A stretch of 64,000 nt of DNA from Burkholderiales bacterium (GCA_020697255.1 JAJFBE010000001.1:186001-250000); one strand, 5' to 3'. Shown: positions 52,506 to 62,471, counted from the stretch's first letter. Numbers and translations: made by a program. Notes: generated from the letters alone by a model not told the origin.

Positions 52506-54137
52506 CTATATATTCACCACCCGTGGCGTTACTAAAATAACCATCCTGGTTCTTGCTTTACTTGCACTTACACCGCCACCAAGAATCCAGTTATACGCGC
52601 CTCCTATACCGGAATTGGTCAACTCAAGAGAGTCTGAATCAAATGATGTCACAACAAAAGTATCCCCGGCACGAACCACCGCTTTTTGCATTAAGTTTCT
52701 CTGTAACGTATTTGGCAATTCAAGGCTAGACCCATTGGTAGAAAACTGTGCCATATTCTTTAGTATGGAAATATTTATCGATAATTGCATATACACCATA
52801 CCATCACCCTGTATAACCGGTAAAAGGTTTAAACTAAACCCTGTCGTTAATTGGCCAGGCGTCAAAGTAGTTTGGGAAAGAGAGCTTTGTCCGGAAATCG
52901 TATTTTGAACTGAGGCTAGGTATGCCTGCTGATCTACAAATTGCACGGGGACCGGCTGGTTGGATAATGTTGTTACCGCTGTGCTGGTAACTAATGAAGT
53001 TTTAGTAACGCTGCTTAATGCATTTATTACCAACTGGCTACCATCTAAATTACCGGAAGTTGCACCAATAGTAAATGCCTGCGTTGTTGCAGTTGGTACA
53101 AATATAGGTGACGGTATAGTTCCAGTACCCGTACCTGAATTTGCTTGTGTTACCGCCTGCCCATTAATGCTGAAACTGGCATTGGAATTTTTAAGAACCA
53201 GGTTCCAGTTAATTCCATAATTATCTGCTGCATCTACATCAACATTCAGCACCTGTACATCTATCTGTACCTGGCGTTTCATAATATCATTCTGGTTTTT
53301 CATATACCTATCAACCCGTAAAAGAGCTGAAGGCTTATCAGTAACCATAACTGAAGATGTCGCCGGGCTAATACTTAATTTTCCATTTTTAGATAATATT
53401 GATTTAAGCGCATCACGCAAGTTCTCCCATAAGTTATTCTGCAAATTAAATGCCGTACTCTGCGTTGCACTTTGCTGCCCTTGTGATTGGGATTGGCCTC
53501 CGCCGCCACCACCGCCTGAACCACCACCAATAGAAGCGCCACCACCTGATTGAGATTGCATTCCTGTACTATTACTTATTTGGTTATTAACTTGTATATC
53601 CCCCGGAATTCCTTTTACTATCCATGTTTTAGTCTCTGTATCAGATAGTACAATCTTGCCATCACGATAGCTCCAGCCTAAATCACACCGTGCACCAATT
53701 AGATTAAGCAAGTCAATTAAATTACCTTCTTGCTGGGTAACCCGGATATCATTACAGCCTTCATTACTTATATCATTGTTTACAATATCCAATACTGTTG
53801 GCACCCGGGTTAAATCGGTAATACCACTTGCAATTGAACGTATACCAAAAAATTGTTTATCAATTTGAATTTGGTTGCTAAATATCGGAGGCAAAAAGTC
53901 TGTATCGGTTTGGGATATTGCCTGGTTCCCAAAATACCCAACATTAGTATGTTGGATATAATTATTTTGTTGCATACTTTTAGCATTTGATACTTTTGCG
54001 TTTGCTGTTGCAATACCAGACTCGCTTTGCCCTATTGATTTACGTACATCTCCAGGTAAGGATGTTATAGAGCAGGAAGTTATACATGCACTGGCTACAA
54101 CTATTGCTACAACTAGTTTATTAGATAAATTTTTCAT
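52506..54137 (-). CDS. pilN: PilN, secretin lipoprotein of the type IVb pilus
   Basis: A 543-residue outer-membrane secretin with a lipobox (VVASACITSC). The N-domain is followed by a Gly/Ser/Gln-rich spacer (GGGASIGGGSGGGGGGGQSQSQ) and the C-terminal secretin fold (QVQIDVQVLNVDVDAADNYG; LSNQPVPVQFVDQQAYLASV; GFSLNLLPVIQGDGMVYMQLSI). It matches R64 PilN. It forms the outer-membrane channel through which the thin pilus emerges. Confidence 0.92.
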   Translation of the reverse strand: MKNLSNKLVVAIVVASACITSCSITSLPGDVRKSIGQSESGIATANAKVSNAKSMQQNNYIQHTNVGYFGNQAISQTDTDFLPPIFSNQIQIDKQFFGIRSIASGITDLTRVPTVLDIVNNDISNEGCNDIRVTQQEGNLIDLLNLIGARCDLGWSYRDGKIVLSDTETKTWIVKGIPGDIQVNNQISNSTGMQSQSGGGASIGGGSGGGGGGGQSQSQGQQSATQSTAFNLQNNLWENLRDALKSILSKNGKLSISPATSSVMVTDKPSALLRVDRYMKNQNDIMKRQVQIDVQVLNVDVDAADNYGINWNLVLKNSNASFSINGQAVTQANSGTGTGTIPSPIFVPTATTQAFTIGATSGNLDGSQLVINALSSVTKTSLVTSTAVTTLSNQPVPVQFVDQQAYLASVQNTISGQSSLSQTTLTPGQLTTGFSLNLLPVIQGDGMVYMQLSINISILKNMAQFSTNGSSLELPNTLQRNLMQKAVVRAGDTFVVTSFDSDSLELTNSGIGGAYNWILGGGVSASKARTRMVILVTPRVVNI

Positions 54138-54148
54138 ATGTACCTTTA

Positions 54149-54808
54149 TTATTTACTTGTTACCGGTGAATACATTTCCAACACATGATTACTATCATGC
54201 ATTACTGCCTGTAATGGCGTATCTGTACTTTGGGATGCTTTTAATATCTCGTTTACAGCTACCTCGAATGTACCGGGGATATTCCAGCTAGTTGTAATCG
54301 GATAATCAGCTTTAACGTTCCATACCAACTGCCATCCCTCTTTTTTGCTCCATTTGGTTAGCGTATTACGTAATGTCTTGTCTTTTGGATCCAAACTCCA
54401 AATCTGCGTGGTAGGAGACGATACCAGTGAAGTAGCATCTAATGTAGTGAGATTTGGGACATTGGGGTTATTTGCCGAAAATACAACTTTATTGCCATTA
54501 ATATTAACAGCATAATTAAATTTTTCTGCTGCTACATTAATAAAATCCCGGACAGTCCCATTTGATGTAATAAAAGCATTTTGTATTTCTACTTGATTTG
54601 AGGTTTTAACTGAAGCTGACAACCCCAACAGGTTTAATTTGCTAACTACCAGATTAATATCCCGAAATGATTTCCTGACTGTAACCGGCTGCTCAAGCAT
54701 CCCCGGCTTTGTTTGCTCTATATTTGTTTTTTCAAAAATATATTGATCATCAGCATATGTGAGTATCGGTAATAAAAAACCCATCAAAATCAATACGCGC
54801 TTATTCAT
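54149..54808 (-). CDS. pilL: PilL/TcpQ-like pilus biogenesis protein
   Basis: A 219-residue exported protein with signal peptide NKRVLILMGFLLPILTYA. The C-terminal TcpQ domain reads WSLDPKDKTLRNTLTKWSKKEGWQLVWNVKADYPI, as in PilL and TcpQ, which help the secretin to assemble. It is shorter than R64 PilL, lacking its long N-terminal part. Its start overlaps the upstream hypothetical gene in an ATGA junction. Confidence 0.8.
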   Translation of the reverse strand: MNKRVLILMGFLLPILTYADDQYIFEKTNIEQTKPGMLEQPVTVRKSFRDINLVVSKLNLLGLSASVKTSNQVEIQNAFITSNGTVRDFINVAAEKFNYAVNINGNKVVFSANNPNVPNLTTLDATSLVSSPTTQIWSLDPKDKTLRNTLTKWSKKEGWQLVWNVKADYPITTSWNIPGTFEVAVNEILKASQSTDTPLQAVMHDSNHVLEMYSPVTSK

Positions 54809-55329
54809 AAATTTTTGCCTTTTAAAAATAAATCTGATGTAATTTGTTTTATTGATATACCTATTTGCTCCTGCAACATAACAGTATACTTTAATAAATG
54901 TTCTTTAAAATTAATAAATTCGGGACTTACGCCTTCTTCTACACTTTTACTGATAAAAGTTATTATTTCATTTGTATTTAGCTGTTCCATTAACCTCTGC
55001 GCTAGCATATTGGATAAAACACCAATTACCTTTTCTGACTTGCTTAACTCATCAACAATTTTAACTATAATCTCTTCAGTTTCCACTTCATCATATGATG
55101 CTACAGCGCCTGCTACAGATTGCGCTTTATCAGTAGCCTTGCCTACCTCAAATAAATTTTCAGTAAAATGTGGAACATTTGTTATTCTCTCATCACTTTG
55201 CTTATGTACTGCAGCTACATCTTCTTGCTTATCTTCATTCACAGTTTTATTAATTTCTGTTTCATGCCCGGTTTTTTTAGGCGGCATTGGAAATATAGAT
55301 CCACCACTGCCTTTTGATGCTTTAGCCAT
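54805..55329 (-). CDS. Hypothetical cytoplasmic protein A between virB10 and pilL
   Basis: A 174-residue protein with a disordered Lys/Glu/Ser-rich N-terminal third and a helical C-terminal part (VETEEIIVKIVDELSKSEKVIG; FKEHLLKYTVMLQEQIGISI). It has no signal peptide. Its domain plan, disordered N-terminus then acidic helix with E-T-(D/E)-E-(M/I)-(L/I)-x-K-I, resembles protein B upstream, so they may be distant paralogues. Coupled by ATGA to pilL. The position suggests a cytoplasmic pilus or conjugation role; no family is known to me. Confidence 0.55.
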   Translation of the reverse strand: MAKASKGSGGSIFPMPPKKTGHETEINKTVNEDKQEDVAAVHKQSDERITNVPHFTENLFEVGKATDKAQSVAGAVASYDEVETEEIIVKIVDELSKSEKVIGVLSNMLAQRLMEQLNTNEIITFISKSVEEGVSPEFINFKEHLLKYTVMLQEQIGISIKQITSDLFLKGKNL

Positions 55330-55842
55330 TTATCCAGCCTTTCCCACTATACATTCTTCGAGCATAAAATTTTCTAGCTCGTTTAGAATTACCGGGTTTA
55401 ATTTCTCTATAAATTTATTCATTCTATCTTTATACTCTCCAGCATTAAACGTATTTTCCGCACTGGTAATTTTCTCGGTTAAGATATTTGCTACGTGTAT
55501 GCATATATTATTCATAAAATCCTGGTTTAAAAAAATTTCATTGGCAATCTTTTCAATTAACATCTCATCAGTTTCTTCTACTACTGTTAGATCCTGCTCT
55601 ATAGGTTTATTAAATTGATTAACGTGGCTCTCATGCGGGATCTGTTCTTCCTGCCAGTTTTGCCCTGCCTCATAAAAATCATCGCCTATCTCTACCGGTA
55701 TATCCAATAATGGCGGACCTGATACTTCAGTTTCATCATCAATAAAAGCAGCTTCATCTACCAACTCACCAATTTTTTGGGTACCGGCTGATGGCTTTGG
55801 ATTCTTCAGAAAGGTACCCATTCCTTTAATAAAATCAATCAT
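55330..55842 (-). CDS. Hypothetical cytoplasmic protein B between virB10 and pilL
   Basis: A 170-residue acidic protein with a disordered Asp/Glu-rich middle and a helical C-terminal part (EETDEMLIEKIANEIFLNQD; MNNICIHVANILTEKITSAE). No signal peptide. It ends exactly where protein A begins, so both are co-translated. It is the first gene of the pil block, and palindrome copy 6 lies between it and virB10. It may be a distant paralogue of protein A. The function is not known. Confidence 0.55.
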   Translation of the reverse strand: MIDFIKGMGTFLKNPKPSAGTQKIGELVDEAAFIDDETEVSGPPLLDIPVEIGDDFYEAGQNWQEEQIPHESHVNQFNKPIEQDLTVVEETDEMLIEKIANEIFLNQDFMNNICIHVANILTEKITSAENTFNAGEYKDRMNKFIEKLNPVILNELENFMLEECIVGKAG

Positions 55843-55897
55843 TTTTAATTAGATCCTCAATTTAACAATACTGGATTCTACAATAAAAATTTTTACA

Positions 55898-55922
55898 AGC
55901 CTCCGTAGATTCTACGGCAGCT
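55898..55922. repeat. Dispersed palindrome, copy 6
   Basis: CTCCGTAGATTCTACGGCAG at 55901-55920, with an AGC-type flank on either side. It lies in the 113-base gap between virB10 and the pil block, at the junction of two operon segments. Confidence 0.8.
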
Positions 55923-55955
55923 GATTCCCGGTATACTCGGGAATAACATAGTGCC

Positions 55956-57143
55956 TTATCCTTTATATGGACGTAAAATCAATGTGGCAGTCAACATTAC
56001 GTTAAACTGCATTCCCTGGCGGATTATGATTGTAGGTGCTATATTCAATGCTTTATTTGTAACTGCCATCCCGGTTTGTCCAAGCTGCTGCCCAAGGCTT
56101 CCAGACATAGTTTGCCCAACAGTCGGATTAGGGTTAGTTGTAACCCCGATTCCGCCGGTTTGCACATTGGCATTGGTATTATTTTGGCTATACTGCATCG
56201 CCCCGGTTATCACTCCCATAATAAAACTAGTCCCAAAAAGCTGCCAATAATGATTATCTACAATATCGCTAAACCCGTTAAACCCAGCCAAATCACTTCC
56301 CGGTAATCCCTTCAAGTCAATATAATCACCATTGGGCAACAATAACTGATTCCAGCCTACACCAATACGATCTTCCCCATATAGCAGCTCATTACTATAC
56401 TTACCAATTAATACTGACCCCTGCGGTATGAGAATACTTCTACCATTTATCGAATCATAGACATTCTCTGTAACCTGGCTCTTTACCGTTCCGCTAATTT
56501 CTGAATTTAGACCAGATATCATTACACATGGGATTAGGGCTCCTGCTTTTAGCTCATAAGGGCTTTTGGCCGAAATTATTGTAGCTGATGAATACGGATT
56601 ATCTGAACTTTGCCCACCTGCTACAGGGGATTCTTTATTTTGCACTACTGATGGCGGAATATTATTCATAGCCCCCGAAGCGTTACTTTTTATATTAATC
56701 AAAGATTTTGAAGCATAGGCCGCAAACGCAACTTGTACTCGCTTAATCTGTGCCTGGTTCTTTGCCTGCATAATCTGCTGTTGTATATCACTTACATTAG
56801 CTGCTTCAGCATTAGCTTTTGCCTCTGACGATGTAATTGGCGGCACAGATTCAGCATTTGCTATCTTATTCATATTAGGTTCTATAGCCAAGTTGGGCTG
56901 CTCTGAGATTGTTATTAGCCGGTTAATTTCATCATCACTATTTTGGACATGGTTTGGATCTTCAATTTTTGCTATACTATTTGCCGGCGGCGGAGTGCTA
57001 TCCCCGCCACCTGGTTTTTGGAATATCGCAATAATCATTAACCCACCACCTATGGTTAATATCACTGAAACAATAAGCGCTAACCTTGAAACATTAAATC
57101 CTTTGGCAGGTGGAACATCAATAAATTGCTCTTGCTCTCCCAT
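55956..57143 (-). CDS. virB10: VirB10/TrbI-like channel protein
   Basis: A 395-residue protein with a short cytoplasmic N-terminus, one membrane segment (LALIVSVILTIGGGLMIIAIF), a Pro-rich linker and a C-terminal beta-barrel domain with ELKAGALIPCVMISGLNSEISGTVKSQVTENVYDS and RSILIPQGSVLIGKYSNELLYGEDRIGVGWNQLLLPNGDYI, the standard TrbI/VirB10 signature. ATG at 57143 is preferred because it lies just after the virB9 stop with a G-rich ribosome site. It spans both membranes in the channel core. Confidence 0.93.
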   Translation of the reverse strand: MGEQEQFIDVPPAKGFNVSRLALIVSVILTIGGGLMIIAIFQKPGGGDSTPPPANSIAKIEDPNHVQNSDDEINRLITISEQPNLAIEPNMNKIANAESVPPITSSEAKANAEAANVSDIQQQIMQAKNQAQIKRVQVAFAAYASKSLINIKSNASGAMNNIPPSVVQNKESPVAGGQSSDNPYSSATIISAKSPYELKAGALIPCVMISGLNSEISGTVKSQVTENVYDSINGRSILIPQGSVLIGKYSNELLYGEDRIGVGWNQLLLPNGDYIDLKGLPGSDLAGFNGFSDIVDNHYWQLFGTSFIMGVITGAMQYSQNNTNANVQTGGIGVTTNPNPTVGQTMSGSLGQQLGQTGMAVTNKALNIAPTIIIRQGMQFNVMLTATLILRPYKG

Positions 57144-57145
57144 TC

Positions 57146-58621
57146 CTACCCCCCAAATAACCTGGCCCAAAACCCTTTTTCTGCAGTTTTGGAAATAGTA
57201 ATTCGTTGTTCATTATCATCTAAGCCAAGGATAAGTACCCCTTTATCAAATATCTTATCCACAATATAAAACGGCGCCTTGTACCTAAAGTTAACTAATT
57301 GGAGTGTATCTCCATCGGGAGCTAAAACATAAAACGCAGGTAAATCTTTACTTGATATGCTGCTTTGCATTTGAATATAAACATGATGTCCATCATCAAA
57401 TACCTGGGTTGGGTTAAATGGGGCAGACGTATCTCCGCTTACCGTGTAATTAAAATGCATGTCTTTGGGATTTACCAGATTATCTTCGCTTAACACCTGG
57501 TTATCCTTAGCCTCATTTTTCTGGCGCTGGCTTTCCGCGTCTTGCATCTGCTCACCCGGATAATAAAAACCTACCCGGCTGACATTTACACTATTTGAAC
57601 TATATAATTTGATGTAATAAGTCCGTTTATCTGTTGTAATCAGAAGGGTAGTTTCCAAGCCCGGATCGGTTGGTTTAAGTACCACATGCGGAGATGGTTT
57701 TGTATCTCCTCCTGAATAAACAATCGGCACCGTACCATCTACTTCATTCCACCTTACCGAATCGCCTATCATTAAGCCTTTAACTACCTCTCCTGCTTCA
57801 AGTTGTATGTCACATAACTGTAATGGCTGGCAGGTAATTTTAGGCTCATACTGGCCATAAGGGAATAACACTAAGCCATCCTTGCTTAATACAGGACTGG
57901 GGGTTCCCCCATCCTGCCAAATCTGCGACTGCTTTAATGCATCATTGGAGACATTAATTTTTGAATCATAGATAATACGTAAGCTATTATTTTGCTGGTC
58001 ATAAATTAATATAGCCCGGCCTTGAGTTTTAGTATTTACAAATGCTTGTATATCTCTTATATTGGTATGTTGCAGTTCCAAATTTATCGGGAATGCTTTA
58101 GCTGTTCCAAGAGCGGGTAATATTTTTGTAGTATTATCATACTGCTGTAAAGCTCCCGGCAACCCGGCAACATCACCATTAAAACTAAAATCAAAGCTAC
58201 TACCTGCAAAATACATTGAAGTTGTATGTGAGGGCTTAGAGCTACGATGGTGACTGGATTTTTTAGGGGGCTTAGCAGCTATAGTAGGAGTAGCTGCAGG
58301 TAATGTGGCAACGGCCCCGCTATTAGATTGTGCATTTGATGCAACCGTGACAGTTCTAACCTGATTGGTCTCAGCAGGTAAACTTGATATTACCGGATTG
58401 GCATCAGCCTTAGCTGCAACATTAGTAACTATATTAGAAATGGTACCAGATGCTATATTAGGGCCAGTACTAACAGATGCAGTATTAATATTTGCCGGAA
58501 CCGGTGGCACAATATTTGCAGATACAGCATATACACTATATACAGTAAAAGATGCTATTATAAAAGTTAATATATAAAATTTTTTCACTAAGATATTCCT
58601 TATGCCATGTCTAACTATCAT
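57146..58621 (-). CDS. virB9: VirB9/TrbG-like channel protein
   Basis: A 491-residue protein with a signal peptide (ILVKKFYILTFIIASFTVYSVYA), a long low-complexity linker (PAATPTIAAKPPKKSSHHRSSKPSH) and a C-terminal VirB9/CagX domain with CDIQLEAGEVVKGLMIGDSVRWN and THFNYTVSGDTSAPF-like segments. The ATG at 58621 overlaps the virB8 stop (ATGA); a GTG at 58588 with an AAGGA site and a standard signal peptide is an alternative start. It is longer than usual because of the linker. It forms the outer-membrane core with VirB10. Confidence 0.92.
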   Translation of the reverse strand: MIVRHGIRNILVKKFYILTFIIASFTVYSVYAVSANIVPPVPANINTASVSTGPNIASGTISNIVTNVAAKADANPVISSLPAETNQVRTVTVASNAQSNSGAVATLPAATPTIAAKPPKKSSHHRSSKPSHTTSMYFAGSSFDFSFNGDVAGLPGALQQYDNTTKILPALGTAKAFPINLELQHTNIRDIQAFVNTKTQGRAILIYDQQNNSLRIIYDSKINVSNDALKQSQIWQDGGTPSPVLSKDGLVLFPYGQYEPKITCQPLQLCDIQLEAGEVVKGLMIGDSVRWNEVDGTVPIVYSGGDTKPSPHVVLKPTDPGLETTLLITTDKRTYYIKLYSSNSVNVSRVGFYYPGEQMQDAESQRQKNEAKDNQVLSEDNLVNPKDMHFNYTVSGDTSAPFNPTQVFDDGHHVYIQMQSSISSKDLPAFYVLAPDGDTLQLVNFRYKAPFYIVDKIFDKGVLILGLDDNEQRITISKTAEKGFWARLFGG

Positions 58622-59283
58622 TGACTGACTTCCTGGTTAATATTTATATCGCTCACAACTATTCCCAGCGGATCATATAATAAAACTGCCGGGTCTTCTA
58701 TATTTTGATTTAACGTAAAAGTTATAGTCCCTTTAAATTTATCAGCGGGCAGATCCCCGCTTTGCTCTTCCCAATCAACCTGCCATGTATTTTTACTTAT
58801 CGGTAGTACATTCTTAATGGTAACTTTGACCGTCTTGCCTGTATTAGCAATATATCTATCCTTCACTGTTGGTATTATCGAATTGGTAAATAGTTCTGCC
58901 GTACTCATCATTTTTACTTTGCGCATATATTGGCTTTTTAATTCGGTATCCTGCGGAATTTGCCTTAAATCAACAATATAGTCCTTTAATTGATTGGCAA
59001 GCATTGGCTGGGTAATCTTTAAAACATCCGTAGCTACTCCGCTATAAGTTAAACCGCCATGTGCATCTGCCATATAAACCATAGGAATATACTTGGATTT
59101 TGATCCGATATATATCATTCCGCAACTACAAATTAAGGCAATGGTTAAACCAAATACACCAAAAAACCAGCCCATGGAACGGCTAATTTTGTCAGCTGTA
59201 CGTAAATCCATATAGCCCTTTATTTCGTTAAAATAAGGATTTTCACGGGTAAGCAATTTTGAACTATTCAAATTGTCAGGCAT
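58618..59283 (-). CDS. virB8: VirB8/TrbF-like assembly protein
   Basis: A 221-residue inner-membrane protein with one membrane segment (MGWFFGVFGLTIALICSCGMIYI) and a periplasmic NTF2-like domain (QIPQDTELKSQYMRKVKMMSTAE; KVTIKNVLPISKNTWQVDWEEQSGD). This is the TrbF form. The ATG at 59283 has AAAGG upstream and overlaps the virB4 end. It nucleates the channel complex at the inner membrane. Confidence 0.9.
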   Translation of the reverse strand: MPDNLNSSKLLTRENPYFNEIKGYMDLRTADKISRSMGWFFGVFGLTIALICSCGMIYIGSKSKYIPMVYMADAHGGLTYSGVATDVLKITQPMLANQLKDYIVDLRQIPQDTELKSQYMRKVKMMSTAELFTNSIIPTVKDRYIANTGKTVKVTIKNVLPISKNTWQVDWEEQSGDLPADKFKGTITFTLNQNIEDPAVLLYDPLGIVVSDININQEVSQ

Positions 59284-61813
59284 TATGAGCAACCTTTCCG
59301 GAAAGTGTATTAAACGTTTCTAACCAATACTCTGCAGCATTGTCCAAATTGTAGGCTTTTAACCAGTAGTATCCAAAATGCTCTTTGTATTTAGCTTTCA
59401 TGGCTCTTGCATGTGTAATATCTTCCATACTGGTTTTAGTTAAAAACACCCGCGCTACTATATTTAATTCAAGATTAATTAACCTATTTCCAATCGGATT
59501 GGAAAAATAATAGTGCCGCTGCGGTATTGCATTGCCAATCATTGATATTTGTTTGCTATTTAGCCCTAATTGCAAATATAAATTCGCCGTATACTCATTC
59601 GTTATAACTGTTGGATTTGGCAAAAATATTTTTGTCTTACATTGATCAAGTAATACATCTTTAATTTCTGATTTTAGGATATCATTTACCTGTTGGGAAC
59701 AGACAACAATAAAAACACCTTTCTTTGCTACCGCCCTAAGCCATTCATCCAGCATATCCTGCATTATCTTGTGCCGCAAAATCGACCACGCTTCCTCAAG
59801 AATAATAAATGTAGGTGAACCATCCAGGGATCGGCTAATCATATAAAATAAATACCTAACTGTCGGTATAAATACATCATCCCCGGCTTTCATTAATTTC
59901 TCAAGCTCAAACACACTATAAAAGCTCAGCGCAAGGTGATCTGTACTTGCATTAAAAATTGTCGATTTAAGCGTACTCCTACCCCCTATAGTTGTATATT
60001 CAATGTAAGCCTGAGCTAATTCCGGGTTTTTATTCCGGGCTTTTAACTGCATATAAAAATAATTAATTGTTTTCTGCTCGGGAGTACCTTGCTGCTTGAT
60101 AATTTCTAACACCTGCGTAATATCGCTTTTTTCTTCAGCACTTAATTTTCTAAGTAAATTTATCTCCGCTAGTTCTGTGAGCCATTTAACCGTGAAACTA
60201 AAATCCTCCACATTAGATAACAAATCAAGTGGCTTAAAATTTAGTATTGCATGTGTACCGATATCATAATGAGCCCCATTCATGGCATAACATAAAGGCA
60301 TGCCCGAATATCCATTATCAAAATGATAACCGCGGGCACCTTTATATCTAAAATGCTGGGCGGCTAAAAAATTTAGGAAAACCGACTTACCGGAGCGGCT
60401 TGGTCCAAGAACCAGGGTATGCCCGATATCACCAACAAAAGTACAACCGCGAAATGGCGTGCCGCCTTCAGTGGATGCGTAGAATAAAGGCGGGCTGTTA
60501 TCCCCATAATGCTGACACGGGTTTTTTGTATAGCCTGACCAAACTGAAGTAGTTGGCATAATATCGGCAAGGTTAATTGTATCCATCACTAGCTTGCGGA
60601 CATTATTTCTAACCATACCGGGAATGGCGCCAAGCCAGGCATCAAAGCAATTAGCAACTTCTCTTTTTGCCATAAAATTAGACTCACCCAATACTTTTTT
60701 AATTTGCTCAGTTTTATTATCCAGGCTTGCCTCATCTTTATCAAAGACCACCACAGCACAGGTGTATTTACCATAAGTTACATTTTCTGCTTCTAATCGC
60801 TCCAAAGCATCTTCGGCCTGGTCAGCAAACCTATCCGCCGCACGGTTAATCCGTTTTATACCATCACCGCGATTTTTATTACCGATTGATTGCTTGATTG
60901 ATTCACGTGATTGATAATGGTAATCTGCCGTGTAATCCAGATGTGCTTTAGCTGTTGATTTATCCAAAAATATAAATCTAGTAGACCAGCGATATTCAAA
61001 ACCAAGTGTAGTTAAATTATGTAGTAATGCCGGTATTGTCTCTAAAGGTAAGCCCTCACCTACAGAAACTACCGCAACCTTCATATCGCCAACCCTGGGC
61101 ACAAATCCTTTAATAACATCCTGATTAGCCAATCGGTAGTTTAGATCAATCCAGCCATGTTTATATTTCGGGAAATCAAATGAGATCCCATTAATGGCCA
61201 AATTAAAATATGACATGGTTTCACTATTACTAAGCGGTATTGTATATACCCGGGATGAGAGCAAGTTTAATACATCACGTAATGTTTTTTTAAACACATC
61301 CAAATGCTCAAAATAATCTATATTTAAGTTTCCGGCCTTATCTTCAATAAACCAGTTTTTTACTTTTGTGTTATTATCCACTGGCGGCAGGTAGGTAAAT
61401 GTTACTATAAACGAATTTTCAAAATACCCACCTTCGTGCTCATAATCATATTTTCTCTCAGCATCTATCATAAGAGTTGTAGGTTCCGGGAAATTTCTCA
61501 GTGCATTGGCTATATACCCGGATGCTGCTTTTCGCACTAAATCCAAGTGCATCGTCCAGCCATCACCCAGCTTAGTAAATGCATTACTGAAAATAACCGA
61601 ATTCATATAATCTAACTCTTCATCAGTAGATGAATCCAGGTCTACACCAGAATACCAGTAGGACCTGGTAAAGGATCCATCTTTATTGACAATGATTCCA
61701 TCATCACAAAAAAATACCGGTAGCAATAAGTCACTCATTCCGTAACTTTTCGAGATAAAAGCTTCAAGCGATACTATTCGCTTTAAGTCAAATAACAAAT
61801 TTTTAATAATCAT
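59276..61813 (-). CDS. virB4: VirB4/TrbE-like conjugation ATPase
   Basis: An 845-residue ATPase of the VirB4/TrbE family. Walker A is HTLVLGPSRSGKSVFLNFLAA, Walker B is GSPTFIILEEAWSILRHKI, and the region SYFNLAINGISFDFPK and RQSIGNKNRGDGIKRIN-like segments match the N-terminal domain. It energises pilus biogenesis and substrate transfer. It is the largest gene of the virB block and ends overlapping virB8. Confidence 0.95.
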   Translation of the reverse strand: MIIKNLLFDLKRIVSLEAFISKSYGMSDLLLPVFFCDDGIIVNKDGSFTRSYWYSGVDLDSSTDEELDYMNSVIFSNAFTKLGDGWTMHLDLVRKAASGYIANALRNFPEPTTLMIDAERKYDYEHEGGYFENSFIVTFTYLPPVDNNTKVKNWFIEDKAGNLNIDYFEHLDVFKKTLRDVLNLLSSRVYTIPLSNSETMSYFNLAINGISFDFPKYKHGWIDLNYRLANQDVIKGFVPRVGDMKVAVVSVGEGLPLETIPALLHNLTTLGFEYRWSTRFIFLDKSTAKAHLDYTADYHYQSRESIKQSIGNKNRGDGIKRINRAADRFADQAEDALERLEAENVTYGKYTCAVVVFDKDEASLDNKTEQIKKVLGESNFMAKREVANCFDAWLGAIPGMVRNNVRKLVMDTINLADIMPTTSVWSGYTKNPCQHYGDNSPPLFYASTEGGTPFRGCTFVGDIGHTLVLGPSRSGKSVFLNFLAAQHFRYKGARGYHFDNGYSGMPLCYAMNGAHYDIGTHAILNFKPLDLLSNVEDFSFTVKWLTELAEINLLRKLSAEEKSDITQVLEIIKQQGTPEQKTINYFYMQLKARNKNPELAQAYIEYTTIGGRSTLKSTIFNASTDHLALSFYSVFELEKLMKAGDDVFIPTVRYLFYMISRSLDGSPTFIILEEAWSILRHKIMQDMLDEWLRAVAKKGVFIVVCSQQVNDILKSEIKDVLLDQCKTKIFLPNPTVITNEYTANLYLQLGLNSKQISMIGNAIPQRHYYFSNPIGNRLINLELNIVARVFLTKTSMEDITHARAMKAKYKEHFGYYWLKAYNLDNAAEYWLETFNTLSGKVAHNA

Positions 61814-61823
61814 AACTATAATT

Positions 61824-62126
61824 TCAACGATCGATATTATTGGGACGATACGGTCTTGATGGGTATTTTGCTACATTTAAGTAAAATTTCTGAAATACAC
61901 CATAGCGACTACCTATTAAAAACGCCCAGGGCTCATTTTTATTAATTAACCGTATCACCAATATAAGGGCTATGCCAAAAACCAACCCTGCTACCCGGAT
62001 AATCCATGTTCCGGCTGCCATTACAATAAGACCCGAACAAACTGCCGCAATAATCCATGGAATTTTTTCACACCCCATTAATAACTGCGGTTTCCATAAA
62101 GCTTTGGGTAAGGCACGTCTACGCAT
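61824..62126 (-). CDS. virB3: VirB3/TrbD-like inner membrane protein
   Basis: A 100-residue protein with two membrane segments (IPWIIAAVCSGLIVMAAGTW; IRVAGLVFGIALILVIRLI) flanked by basic residues, with the RRALPKALWKPQLLMGCEKIPW start typical of VirB3/TrbD. It lies between VirB2 and VirB4 as expected. It supports pilus assembly at the inner membrane. Confidence 0.88.
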   Translation of the reverse strand: MRRRALPKALWKPQLLMGCEKIPWIIAAVCSGLIVMAAGTWIIRVAGLVFGIALILVIRLINKNEPWAFLIGSRYGVFQKFYLNVAKYPSRPYRPNNIDR

Positions 62127-62138
62127 ATAAACTTTCGT

Positions 62139-62471
62139 CTACCAAAAAGCAAAACCTGATGATGCAGTCTTGGCCTGGCCTATCCACCACCCAAGTAAAA
62201 ATGACCCGCCGCCAAGCCCCAGCATAATTAATACAACCTGGTCTGCCGCCTGCCCCTGCAATTTATTCCTGGCAAATGATACTGCCCCATATACAATCGA
62301 ACCCATTCCACCAATTTTTAGCGCCCAGGCCAGGCCTGATTCAAAATAATGAGTGTTACTAGTAATTTCAGTTGGCAGGGCCACATTAGATAAAGCACGT
62401 GCCAAATGATTGAATAAGTACAGGCAAATCATCAAATAACTTGCCTTAATTTTAGTTGTTAATATCTTCAC
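62139..62471 (-). CDS. virB2: VirB2/TrbC-like conjugative pilin
   Basis: A 110-residue pilin with a signal segment (ASYLMICLYLFNHLARALS) and two hydrophobic segments (LAWALKIGGMGSIVYGAVSFA; QVVLIMLGLGGGSFLLGWWIG) around a short basic loop. This fits TrbC/VirB2. The TraF-like peptidase at 14147 could trim or cyclise it, as in RP4. It is the conjugative pilus subunit, distinct from the PilS thin pilin. Confidence 0.88.
   Translation of the reverse strand: MKILTTKIKASYLMICLYLFNHLARALSNVALPTEITSNTHYFESGLAWALKIGGMGSIVYGAVSFARNKLQGQAADQVVLIMLGLGGGSFLLGWWIGQAKTASSGFAFW

Noticed and set aside
54815-55618. A 267-residue plus-strand open frame
   Set aside because: It lies antisense to two well-packed minus-strand genes with ribosome sites and ATGA coupling; its long frame reflects codon bias of those genes.
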